From an uncultured Collinsella sp. (GTDB taxonomy: Bacteria > Actinomycetota > Coriobacteriia > Coriobacteriales > Coriobacteriaceae), in contig CABPWH010000025.1 of the NCBI GenBank assembly GCA_902461085.1, positions 1 through 25,584 of the forward strand: a stretch of DNA of 25,584 nt. Direction: 5' to 3'. How positions within the stretch are numbered: position 1 is the first letter of the stretch; every line of letters starts with the position of its first letter. The notes under the pieces were generated by a model that ran no database searches, had not been told where the DNA came from, and worked only from the letters and a program-made list of their open reading frames with translations. Shown here one piece after another: positions 1-10,573 of the stretch. The position numbers and the translations under genes are program-made.

Positions 1-132
1 AACTGCGGGAATGGCCTATTTGCTCAATGTGTTCGGCTGAGATCGGAAATCAACCACTCCTCCCAGACACGAGATTTTGGAATTTGTTCCCATCTTATTC
101 TGAATTGGACCAAATAGTTCCTAGCCACAAAA

Positions 133-312
133 CTACTCGTCAACTGGATCGCACCAATCTGCTGGCAAAACACAGCTTGATTCTTTATCGACATAGCACC
201 AATCCGCAACAGGGCACTCGGCGATGTCGTAAAAATTGCATATATCAACTCCAAGACAACAAGGCTCAACGGGAGGATGTTCATTTGAACCAACAGGATG
301 GATATGCTTCAT
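133..312 (-). CDS. Cys/Asp-rich RiPP precursor peptide, copy 2
   Basis: A 59-residue ORF starting at ATG (310-312 on the plus strand) with a GGTGAGGAG ribosome binding site just upstream and a TAG stop at 133-135. The N-terminus reads MKHIHP, identical to the first six residues of the neighbouring small ORF, then a Pro/Glu-rich stretch to about residue 17. The core (18-59) has seven Cys (18, 19, 25, 33, 39, 47, 54) and many Asp, including two ADWC motifs. Most Cys are followed by Asp at +3 to +5, for example CLGVD, CNFYD, CPVAD and CDPVD. It lies 30 bases after copy 1 and downstream of a radical SAM/SPASM maturase on the same strand. The ORF, leader match and context are seen. That it is a thioether-crosslinked (ranthipeptide-like) precursor is inferred from maturase type and the Cys/Asp pattern. 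Secretion and activity are unknown. Confidence 0.8.
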   Translation of the reverse strand: MKHIHPVGSNEHPPVEPCCLGVDICNFYDIAECPVADWCYVDKESSCVLPADWCDPVDE

Positions 313-342
313 AACAGCTCCTCACCTTAATCCAATTAGAGA

Positions 343-546
343 CTACGTTTGATCAATGCCACAGTGATCTACAACGCAGATGCTGCCGCCATCCATGTCA
401 TAGTCGCAGTAATCGTATGCACCACAGCCATCTGCTTTATCATAAACAGTACAGATGTCAGTAATGCCCAAGAGGCAGTCAAAAGACATCGGCTTCACGC
501 CTGCCTCGTCGCCACTTCCTGGATTAATCGGATGAATATGCTTCAC
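343..546 (-). CDS. Cys/Asp-rich RiPP precursor peptide, copy 1
   Basis: A 67-residue ORF. I chose the GTG start (544-546 on the plus strand) because AGGGAGGT sits five to six bases upstream and because the resulting N-terminus, MKHIHP, matches copy 2 exactly; a longer reading from 594 would bury the ribosome binding site. Residues 1-23 form the presumed leader. The core (24-67) has six Cys at 24, 32, 41, 47, 57 and 62. Each is followed by Asp at +2 to +6 (CLLGITD, CTVYD, CGAYD, CDYD, CVVD, CGID). Cys spacing 7-8-5-9-4 resembles 5-7-5-7-6 in copy 2, so the two are diverged paralogues. The peptide is strongly acidic and has no obvious signal peptide. The recurring Cys-x-Asp spacing recalls PapA (freyrasin), where Cys sulfur is joined to an Asp carbon. 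The family assignment is inference. Confidence 0.85.
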   Translation of the reverse strand: MKHIHPINPGSGDEAGVKPMSFDCLLGITDICTVYDKADGCGAYDYCDYDMDGGSICVVDHCGIDQT

Positions 547-577
547 GACTACCTCCCTTTGAGTGCAGAAAAACCTC

Positions 578-607
578 AATATTGTGTATAACAAACCAAG
601 ATGTCTA
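578..607 (-). promoter_or_regulatory. Possible promoter of the two precursor genes
   Basis: On the minus strand TAGACA (602-607) is followed after 18 bases by AATATT (578-583). That is five of six and four of six matches to the sigma-70 boxes. Transcription would begin about 20-25 bases before the strong ribosome binding site of precursor copy 1. This would give the precursors their own, higher expression than the maturase. TATACA nearby at 585-590 is an alternative -10 box. Confidence 0.3.
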
Positions 608-715
608 GTTCACCATATTTCTAGAATGGTTTCGGCGAATGTAGCAATAAGCTTCGCAGACGGTAATCAGAAGAACGAACACCTCCACAATGGTGACAGC
701 AATGCGCTGAACCGC

Positions 716-2073
716 TTATTCCGATACAGTAGCTTCTCGTTGATTTTTCTCCTGCGAAGATGAGTGGCGGGAAATAAGGTCAAAAGCCATCTCGTAGCAC
801 ATTTTTCTATATTCACATGATGCAGGGTGTAGACTCTTGGGCAAGTAGCCGTGCTCGTCTGCAGCCTCCCAGCTACAGCCCCCACCACAGAAAGACCGAG
901 CCCAACAGTCCGTACAGTCAATTCTTTTTTCGACACCCTGACTCCAGTTTTCAATATACCTAGTTTCGTCAATTCCGGTGACGATGTTGCCCATTTTGAA
1001 TCGCATCATCCCGACAAACCTGTGACAGGGGTATACGTCCCCTTCGGGAGTCACGGAAATAAAACGCCTGCCAGCCCCGCATCCGACAAAGGCGATCCTG
1101 TTGCTCATAATCAAATCAACTGCAGTTTTCAATGTTCTAAACAAGGGCTTTTCCCCTTGATCAATCTGTTTGAGATATTGATCCGCCAAATCTATTAGGC
1201 CCGCCCTGATTTTGTTTAATGAGTGTTCGTCGAGTTTGATATTCTCATCGAATGAGCTCACGGGCGAGAAGTAAATCCTTCTGAAGCCCATCTCTTTAAA
1301 CTGAAGATAGTCTTCAACAAGGTTACAGTTATTATTTGTTAAGGTCGCTCTTGCGCAGAAGGGGAACGACTCGGAAAAACGACGAACGTTTTTGTCGATA
1401 TCGGAGAAAGAGCCGCCTCCCGTCTTGTACGGGCGCGATGCATCGTGCTTGCATCCTGTACCATCGAGACTAATCAGAACAGAAAACCCGTGCTCCTTGA
1501 AAGAATTCACAGCAGTGTCATTCAAAAGCGTTCCGTTGGTCGTAATAGAATAGGTAAAGTTTCTATTGGGTATATTCTTTTTGAATAGTCGACCGTTTTC
1601 CATATCAGCGGCTCGTTAATCATGGGTTCCCCACCAAAAAAGACGATCGCAAGCGTTTCGTTTTCCGATGAACTTGCGACGAGGTAGTCGACCGCCTTGA
1701 AGGCTATCTCGTCTGTCATCAGCAGAGGAGACGTTCCATAATCTCCTTTACCGGCAAAACAGTAACTACAACCAAGGTTGCATGCATGTGAAACGTGGAG
1801 TTCGATGGATCTAAGTTTTCGAGGCGTGTCTTTTGTTAAGAAAGTCCGCTCAGACAATCGTTGATACTCATCAATGTCGTCTTCAAGTTCTGCTATGGTC
1901 GTTTGGTCGTAGCCTTTCGCAGCAAGTGACTTTGTTAGCAACTTCGAGTTGACCGTTCTTCCCGATGCTTCAAATATGCGAAGCGCATCTTCTGATGCTT
2001 GGTCAACCTGAAAGCAATTACGAGTGACCTCATCGAAGCAGTAACGACGATCACTTACTGAGAAAAAATGCAT
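716..2073 (-). pseudogene. Radical SAM/SPASM RiPP maturase, frameshifted
   Basis: Two reading frames together make one peptide maturase of about 452 residues, the usual size of SCIFF-type maturases. The ATG at 2073 is preferred (TGAGGAACGT upstream; the N-terminus MHFF fits the family); a GTG at 2103 is an alternative. Residues 1-85 are an N-terminal peptide-binding-like region. C98-x3-C102-x2-C105 is the radical SAM [4Fe-4S] site, followed by FFGGEP near 145-150. The first frame then fails at AAAAA (1578-1582) and stops at 1522. The frame one base back continues with SITTNGTLL and a full SPASM domain: C-x17-C with G five before the second Cys, then CTDC-x5-C-x3-C and a last Cys about 18 further. 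One extra A would restore a perfect protein. It may be a real null allele, a sequencing error, or rescued by -1 slippage on AAA. Predicted role: thioether formation on the two downstream peptides. Confidence 0.85.
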
Positions 2074-2589
2074 ACGTTCCTCAATTTCATGCTGGACTGG
2101 CACTAACCTTGTTTATTGTCGCGCAGCTATAAAAAACCACCAGCGGGGATTCGGTGTGCGGCCCAATCGGACTCCCAAAAGGTTCTATTTGAGACTGGCA
2201 AGCTTTGTGTTGTTGGCACTTCGACAGCGCTCTTTATTCCAACATGGAGCCTCGCAGTTTGAGTCGACTTGCCTCTGGAAGGTCCGATCTTAACTTGATT
2301 TAGGATGAAAACAGATTACAGGCGCGCTCCTCTAGAAAGAAAGGAAACCAATCGCCGCCTTTCACCAGGAAAGTTTTCATAGCCCACCTCGAGCAAAATG
2401 AAAGATGCGAGAGCGATTGGGGAACAACGCGAATCTCCCCTTTTGGGTGGGAGCGAGCCTTCAGCCACCGGCGAACGACTCGCCCTGGTCAGAATCTGGA
2501 AGTGGTGCCGGGCCGCTTGGGCCTCCCCGGTGACTTCGTGGGGCTTACCTGCCTGACGTCGAGGAGTACATCCGCAAGATTCGTTCCCT
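2074..2589. other. Region upstream of the maturase; no convincing gene
   Basis: This stretch spans the change from the AT-richer RiPP island (below about 2300) to high-GC DNA. I found no third precursor with an MKHIHP leader and no clear promoter. A short open frame at 2398-2556 lacks a ribosome binding site. Around 2500-2620 two plus-strand frames look protein-like (GLPGDF in one, DVEEYIRKIR in another), which suggests decayed remains of a gene, perhaps the missing front of the FHA gene that follows. The remnant reading is inference. Confidence 0.4.
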
Positions 2590-3063
2590 ATGCCGTTTGC
2601 TCTCACGCCCGCCTTAGTTCCAAGTCGGGCGAGCCGCCGCGCTCATGCGACCCGTGGCGGCGACACGTCGACGCCGCGCTCGCTGAGCACATCTTCGGTC
2701 GCGGGCGAGCACGAGGTCGCGCCGGCGCATCCGCTGGGACTGCTGTGCGTGCAAAACGGCTACGTGGTGAGCGTCCCGCGCTGGATTCAGCCGAGTGAGG
2801 AAGGCGTTGAGATCGGCGCGCTGGCAACGGGGGAGGGCGGCATCACCGACGACGTCTCGGCCCGCCATGCCCATATCTGGTGCGACGAGTCTGGCGCATG
2901 GTTTGTCGAGGACCTGTCGTCCACTAACGGCACCGTGGTGGTAAACGGGGCCACGAGTGTGTGTATTCAAGTAGAGCCCGGCCGCTCCGCCCAGCTCAAC
3001 CCCGGCGACGAGCTCAAACTCGGCGAATCCACCACCTACGCCATCCTGCTCGGCGCCCTCTAG
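2590..3063 (+). CDS. FHA-domain protein, probably truncated at the N-terminus
   Basis: The C-terminal 90 or so residues form a forkhead-associated domain, which binds phosphothreonine peptides and usually serves Ser/Thr kinase signalling. Visible blocks are DDVSARHA (residues 87-94, with the usual Ser and His) and DLSSTNGT plus NG (108-120). The Arg that normally follows Gly in the first strand (IGR) is replaced by Ala (IGAL, 75-78), so classical phosphothreonine binding is doubtful. Residues 1-48 are Arg/Ser-rich and do not look like a folded domain. The ATG at 2590 has no ribosome binding site, so the true protein probably began further upstream and has lost its front end near the island boundary. 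It ends just before a hairpin element at 3064. The domain is certain; the gene start is not. Confidence 0.65.
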   Translation: MPFALTPALVPSRASRRAHATRGGDTSTPRSLSTSSVAGEHEVAPAHPLGLLCVQNGYVVSVPRWIQPSEEGVEIGALATGEGGITDDVSARHAHIWCDESGAWFVEDLSSTNGTVVVNGATSVCIQVEPGRSAQLNPGDELKLGESTTYAILLGAL

Positions 3064-3112
3064 CCGGCAGTTAGGGACGTTCCTTTCCTGCCGGTACTTG
3101 GGGACACTCCTT
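3064..3112. repeat. REP-like hairpin with GGGACGTTC loop, plus half copy
   Basis: A perfect seven-base inverted repeat, CCGGCAG (3064-3070) and CTGCCGG (3088-3094), begins one base after the FHA stop codon. Its loop holds TTAGGGACGTTCCTTT. A second, stemless version, TTGGGGACACTCCTTG, follows at 3098-3113. The same loop motif with a different stem occurs at 11644-11674, also at a gene end. A conserved loop with unrelated stems suggests a dispersed repeat family rather than plain terminators; there is no T-run. Confidence 0.6.
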
Positions 3113-3174
3113 GGCGCGTCAGAGCCAGTCGTCCGGGGATGGAGGGACCATTCTGGCCTTTGGCGGTCACCCGA

Positions 3175-3233
3175 GGTAAACCTTTACCGCCCGCCTATAT
3201 TTGTCGAAATTACACTTAACGGCGGGGTACAAT
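3175..3233 (+). promoter_or_regulatory. Promoter region of pyruvate:ferredoxin oxidoreductase gene
   Basis: GGTAAACCTTTACC (3175-3188) is a perfect palindrome with a two-base centre, a possible operator. TTGTCG lies at 3201-3206 and TACAAT at 3228-3233, preceded by GGGG. Their 21-base spacing is long, so only the -10 box is reasonably supported. CCGCATGCGG (3238-3247), another palindrome, follows at once. If this is the promoter, the leader to the start codon at 3515 is about 275 bases, with no gene in it that I can support. Confidence 0.35.
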
Positions 3234-3514
3234 AAACCCGCATGCGGATTTCCGTTGCGGGCGCTTCCCATCGCCGGGGCGTGCCCGGGAGCATCCGGCA
3301 TGCGGCCTTTGCGGCGCTCGGTCATGTGCAAGACGGGTAGCTGGGCTTGTGGAGCGCGTGCAGCCCTCCTCGCCTCGGCATGCCTTCTCTCCACGCCATG
3401 TACCTGCTGCTGAGCCTGCCTGCCAGATGATTGGAAGCAACAGCGAAAATCCCATCACGCCAACATCCCGGCGATCGCCGGGGCCTGTATACCTATATGA
3501 GAGGAGAGGGGTAT

Positions 3515-7054
<3,540 letters not shown>

Positions 7055-7064
7055 GTCTCTCACC

Positions 7065-7189
7065 GCAGGATCTGAGGGCTGACCTTCGCGGACGTCCTCG
7101 GACATGAAAGAACCCCCGCTGCGCACTACGTGCGGCGGGGGTTCTTTCGTCCTGCGGAGTGTCCGCGAAGGTCAGCCCTCAGATCCTGC
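7065..7189. repeat. Large nested inverted repeat after nifJ
   Basis: The outer arms, 7065-7093 and 7161-7189, are perfect reverse complements over 29 bases. They enclose a second, strong hairpin at 7107-7147. As RNA this would be one stem-loop of about 125 bases. The flanks show no target-site duplication, and there is no coding sequence in it. Confidence 0.85.
7107..7147. terminator. Terminator of nifJ
   Basis: AAAGAACCCCCGC (7107-7119) pairs with GCGGGGGTTCTTT (7135-7147). Its symmetric A and T ends suit termination on either strand, although the T-run is short. It lies 53 bases after the stop codon. Confidence 0.75.
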
Positions 7190-7193
7190 TGCG

Positions 7194-7363
7194 ACTACGT
7201 CCTCGGATTGTGTGGGCGGATGAAGGACGTAGTTGGTCGGGTATTCCGTCCCCTTCGCTGTTTCGCGGCTTTACCGCGAAAGGCGCGTTACTTTGGGGAT
7301 GGATGGGGGGCGTGGCTGTTGCAACGCCTTATCCCTTTGCTTTTTCGCGCCTTTGGCGCGAAA
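7194..7363. repeat. Three short hairpins, two of them a degenerate tandem pair
   Basis: ACTACGTCC (7194-7202) pairs with GGACGTAGT (7225-7233). TTTCGCGG/CCGCGAAA (7261-7268 and 7274-7281) and TTTCGCGCC/GGCGCGAAA (7343-7351 and 7355-7363) are perfect stems set 82 bases apart in similar surroundings (CCTTCGCTG or CCTTTGCTT before, a TTGGG-like run after). No gene is supported between 7190 and 7424. Compensated stem changes (CGCGG versus CGCGCC) suggest the structure matters. Confidence 0.6.
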
Positions 7364-7424
7364 CGCGCAGCACCTTGGGAAATGCATTGATGTGTGGACG
7401 GGGCTGGATTGCGGATTCAAATGG

Positions 7425-8786
7425 CTAGAGAGATATGGGTGCGAACGAGAAATCGTTATTGGGGTCATCCTTTTCCATAAACTCATCGAGACAAAACGTC
7501 ATGTAGATTGGAACGTACAGAACCTTGCCCTCTTTGCTGAGATTCTCGTGGCTTAGTACAACGGCCTCGGGAATTTTGTACTCGCCCACACTCAACAGAC
7601 GATCGAGGGCCGCGTGCGCTCGAACTTTCTTGCCCGATTTGACCTCGATTGGGACAACATGCCCGTGGGCGCCTTCGATCACAAAGTCAACTTCACCGAC
7701 CTCACGCGTTTGGTAGTACCATGCATCCGCCCCGAGGGCAACAAGTTCCTGCGCGACCACGTTCTCATAGAGACCACCAAGGTTGGGAGTTTTCATATCA
7801 AGATAGACAGCGCGTGCGGTGCTGCCGGGGTACCGCGATGCGAGCATGCCCGTATCAGACTCATATAGTTTGAAGGCCGTCGTTTTCTCCGTCCTCTTGA
7901 GAGGACTCCGTGGCTCCGTCACCCTGGCGACCATCAATCCAACACCTGCGTTAACAAGCCACAGGAAATCCTGCTCATATTTTTTAAGGCGAGCTCCCTC
8001 ACCCAGAGACGAAACAACAAAGCGATGAGACTCCGCCTCAAGCTGAACGGGAATTTGCTCAAAAATCGACCGAACGTTAAACGCTCGAGTCGATGCATAT
8101 TTTGAGATATCGCTTTTGTACTGATCGACCAGCTGAGTTTGAAGCTCACGTGTGCTCACGAGCGAATAACCCGAATCAATATAATTCTGAACGACCTCCG
8201 GCATGCCGCCGCAAACGATATAAGCTCTATAGTTCTTGAGCATCGCCTCATGAATATAGTTTTCGACAGGGTGTTTCTCGACAAGGCAGCTGCGAATGCC
8301 TGCAAGCACATTCTCGCTAACGCTGTTTGCCCAACAAAACTCTTCAAAATCCATCGGGCGCATAACAATGTGCTCTACATACCCCACCGGAAAAGAAGAG
8401 GTCCCCTTAAACTCAGTCCCAAGCATAGACCCCGAGAAGACATAGCTAAAGCGCCCATCCTCGACCAACGCCTTCATGAGTGTAACGATCTGCGGATACT
8501 CCTGAATCTCATCGACAAAGACAAGCGTATCGCCCTCAACAAGCGGCGCATCCGCAAGAAGGGCTACGCGGTTGATAAAGTCAACGGAGTTCTTTGCGCC
8601 AACAAGTGCATTCCTTGCTTCGACATCGAGTAGTAAATTGACCTCAAAATACGAAGCGTAGTTGCTTTTTCCAAACGCGCGAATCGCATAGCTCTTGCCA
8701 ATCTGACGCGCACCAGTAACGAGTAATGCCTTATTGGAGTTATTCTTCCAGCTCAAAAGCCTATCAGTGACCTTACGGCGTAGCAT
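7425..8786 (-). CDS. AAA+ family ATPase with DUF4143 domain
   Basis: A 453-residue cytoplasmic protein of the widespread AAA_14/DUF4143 family, whose cellular role is poorly known. Walker A is GARQIGKS (25-32), Walker B is LVFVDE (88-93). The C-terminal DUF4143 part carries LYENVVAQEL (339-348) and a PD-(D/E)xK nuclease-like signature: D367 in EVDFVI, E381 and K383 in PIEVKSGK. I chose the ATG at 8786 (GGGGG upstream) because it begins MLRRKVTDRL, as family members do; the longer frame from 8888 is only the translation of three DNA repeats. It has its own strand and no partner gene. Base composition is visibly more AT-rich than the neighbours, which suggests lateral transfer. Nuclease activity is not shown and the domain may only bind DNA. 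Confidence 0.9.
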   Translation of the reverse strand: MLRRKVTDRLLSWKNNSNKALLVTGARQIGKSYAIRAFGKSNYASYFEVNLLLDVEARNALVGAKNSVDFINRVALLADAPLVEGDTLVFVDEIQEYPQIVTLMKALVEDGRFSYVFSGSMLGTEFKGTSSFPVGYVEHIVMRPMDFEEFCWANSVSENVLAGIRSCLVEKHPVENYIHEAMLKNYRAYIVCGGMPEVVQNYIDSGYSLVSTRELQTQLVDQYKSDISKYASTRAFNVRSIFEQIPVQLEAESHRFVVSSLGEGARLKKYEQDFLWLVNAGVGLMVARVTEPRSPLKRTEKTTAFKLYESDTGMLASRYPGSTARAVYLDMKTPNLGGLYENVVAQELVALGADAWYYQTREVGEVDFVIEGAHGHVVPIEVKSGKKVRAHAALDRLLSVGEYKIPEAVVLSHENLSKEGKVLYVPIYMTFCLDEFMEKDDPNNDFSFAPISL

Positions 8787-8800
8787 TAAACCCCCAAATG

Positions 8801-8884
8801 ACAAAAATTGACAGATAGAATCGCCTAAAATCATACAAAAATTGGCAGATAATATTGTCGTAAATATACAAAAATTGGGAGATA
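8801..8884. repeat. Three direct repeats upstream of the DUF4143 ATPase
   Basis: ACAAAAATTGACAGATA (8801-8817), ACAAAAATTGGCAGATA (8835-8851) and ACAAAAATTGGGAGATA (8868-8884) differ at only two positions and are spaced 34 and 33 bases apart, about three helical turns. They begin 14 bases before the ATPase start codon, so they cover its promoter and leader. The regular spacing on one DNA face suggests an iteron-like operator, possibly bound by the ATPase itself. Confidence 0.85.
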
Positions 8885-8938
8885 GCAAAGGTTCGAATAG
8901 GCCTCAAAGCCACTGAAACAGTGCTCTACTTTGCGAAG

Positions 8939-8972
8939 GGGCTGGGGACGCTGTTGGGTGCGTCTCCAGCCC
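8939..8972. terminator. Possible terminator of the DUF3830 operon
   Basis: A 13-base stem with one mismatch, 8939-8951 with 8960-8972, lies about 55 bases after the stop of the reverse-strand operon. Neither side has a real T-run, so this is a hairpin with only weak terminator character. Confidence 0.4.
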
Positions 8973-9027
8973 TCTGATTCTTACTTTGGATCCCGATGGT
9001 GGGGTGTTGTCGGTGCTGCTTGCTTGG

Positions 9028-9552
9028 TTACCTTGTCTCGCCGGACTCCGTGCGTAGGCGGTAGCCGTGGACGAGGTCGCTAATGGCCGGCCAGGGAATC
9101 TGGCGGTCGACCCAAAATTGGAGCTGGACCAGATAGCGCTCGGTGGCGCGGGTGAGGGCTGCAAACTGTTCGTGAGTCTCTACCTGGGCGTAGAGGTCGC
9201 GGCTGTGGGCGAGGATTGCCGTGGTGTCATCCATTTTGCCGGTGACGTCGAAGGCGCCCGAGAACCAGTCGCACAGGCGCGCGCCGCTGTTGTTGATCGT
9301 TGCGAGGTCGGCGGTGCCGTCGTTGGCGTTTTCGTTGGCCTGGGCTCGCAGGAGGGAGAGGGCGTCGGCCGCGTTCATGCAGTAGCCGACGGTGAAGTTC
9401 CAGACGGCGAATTCGCGGCCTGTGTCAAGCTTGCGGCGGCGCATGTAGTCGATATCGCGCGGTTCCTCGAGCATCATTTGGTCGGCGAGGGCCTCAAGTG
9501 CAGTGGTGTACTCGGCAAGGTCGAGTGCGAGCAGGGTGTTGATATCCATCAT
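9028..9552 (-). CDS. Hypothetical protein, partner of a DUF3830 protein
   Basis: A 174-residue, soluble-looking, mostly helical protein with no signal peptide or membrane segment. I do not recognise the family. Start ATG at 9552 is supported by GGAGG in the last codons of the upstream gene, and the two genes are only two bases apart, so translation is probably coupled. A near-equal choice is the second ATG three bases later. Its job is unknown; the tight pairing with a DUF3830 gene is the best clue. G+C content matches the host. Confidence 0.75.
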   Translation of the reverse strand: MMDINTLLALDLAEYTTALEALADQMMLEEPRDIDYMRRRKLDTGREFAVWNFTVGYCMNAADALSLLRAQANENANDGTADLATINNSGARLCDWFSGAFDVTGKMDDTTAILAHSRDLYAQVETHEQFAALTRATERYLVQLQFWVDRQIPWPAISDLVHGYRLRTESGETR

Positions 9553-9554
9553 CT

Positions 9555-9971
9555 TTAGGCCTCCGCTTCGATCTCGACGATTTCGTTTTTGATGCACATG
9601 CCCTGGTTGTCCCAGACATTGCGGCAGGCGGCGGCAAAGCGCTCGCGGTCGGCTTCGCAGATGCGGGCGAACATGTTGCAGGTGCCAAAGGGCTCGCACA
9701 CGTCAAAGAAGATGCAGATTGACGACCATCCGCCATACCAGCTCACGGCGCCCGCCGGCTCGTGAAAAACGGGGTTCTCGATGTGCTCATAATTGGCAAT
9801 GGGGCCCGATACGGGATAGGTTACCTCGGCATCGCAGATCTTGGCCGAAAAGATACGTGACTCGACCGGACAGGACGATTCGAACAGCTTGCATGTCTCG
9901 GGAGCCTTGTCCCAGAGCATATCGGCGAGAAACGTCTCGCCATTCAGCGTGATCTTGAGCATTTTTGTCAT
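9555..9971 (-). CDS. DUF3830 family protein (cyclophilin-like fold)
   Basis: A 138-residue protein resembling DUF3830: an opening beta strand (MLKITLNGETFLADML), then DKAPETCKLF, a typical cyclophilin-like feature, then SGPIANYEHIENP and a Gly/Trp-rich segment. Family members adopt a cyclophilin-like barrel; no enzymatic role is established to my knowledge. I chose the ATG at 9971 because AGGAGG lies eight bases upstream; an in-frame ATG at 10058 has no such site and adds non-conserved sequence. It is the first gene of a two-gene reverse-strand operon. The protein has eight Cys in 138 residues, which is high for a cytoplasmic protein and could indicate metal binding. Family call is by eye and moderate. 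Confidence 0.7.
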   Translation of the reverse strand: MTKMLKITLNGETFLADMLWDKAPETCKLFESSCPVESRIFSAKICDAEVTYPVSGPIANYEHIENPVFHEPAGAVSWYGGWSSICIFFDVCEPFGTCNMFARICEADRERFAAACRNVWDNQGMCIKNEIVEIEAEA

Positions 9972-10573
9972 AGTAAGGACCTCCTCAATCCGTCGCTCAA
10001 GGGGTTCGCTGGCGGATAAGGAGAAGACAGCGGCGGGGTCGCCGAACCCAAACTTCACGACAGATCTCTGTCGCCCCAGCCCGCGCTGTTCTTCGCTAAA
10101 GTACCATGCCGCAATTGCGCGCGCAATATCAGTTTTTGATTTTCTGGAAGCGGCAATCGACGAGACGGCTCGCCGGCTGCCGGCCGACGCGCGGCAAAGG
10201 CACTCGTCTATTCCTTAAGTTGGATGAAAAACGCCATGTTATTGCAGGGCTGCATACTCGTCCAATAAGTGCATAGAATCTCGTATAGTGCGAGTAAGAT
10301 TTTGCGCTGTCTGTTTTATGTTTAGCAAAGATATAGTTTGCATAATCTGGTCTAATCCCTGCTCTATTAAAATAAAGTTGCACGTAAATGACGTAGATAT
10401 GCTTGAGCTGGGTTTCTTTACGCTGAGCGGGTAAAAGCGACCGTTCACCGTTCAACTATTTTCAAAATGAATAAAATGAGCGATAAAGAGAATATAAACC
10501 TTAATAAACTCGCGTATCGCACGGGCGCGGGTTATTAATGGGTTGTAGGCCTTTTACAGAAAGGATTCCAGCA
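9972..10573. other. Divergent intergenic region before carbamate kinase
   Basis: About 600 bases between divergent genes. ATTGCGCGCGCAAT (10114-10127) is a perfect palindrome near the DUF3830 side. The part from 10210 to 10510 is clearly AT-rich, with TATAAA at 10494-10499 as a possible -10 element for carbamate kinase. I see no gene here: a reverse frame at 10239-10448 starts at GTG without a ribosome binding site. Confidence 0.5.

Noticed and set aside
24..293. 89-residue reverse-strand ORF over the second precursor
   Set aside because: It is in a different frame from the MKHIHP precursor, has no ribosome binding site at its start, and its protein has no recognisable features.
2398..2580. 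Frame with GLPGDF resembling linear-amide C-N hydrolases
   Set aside because: The match is six residues and the frame diverges at once; too short to call a remnant of that family.
8801..8884. CRISPR array from three spaced repeats
   Set aside because: Repeats are 17 bases with 16-17 base gaps, the gaps are AT-rich promoter-like DNA, and no cas gene is near.
10239..10448. 69-residue reverse ORF upstream of arcC
   Set aside because: GTG start without ribosome binding site in AT-rich intergenic DNA; no family recognised, probably chance.
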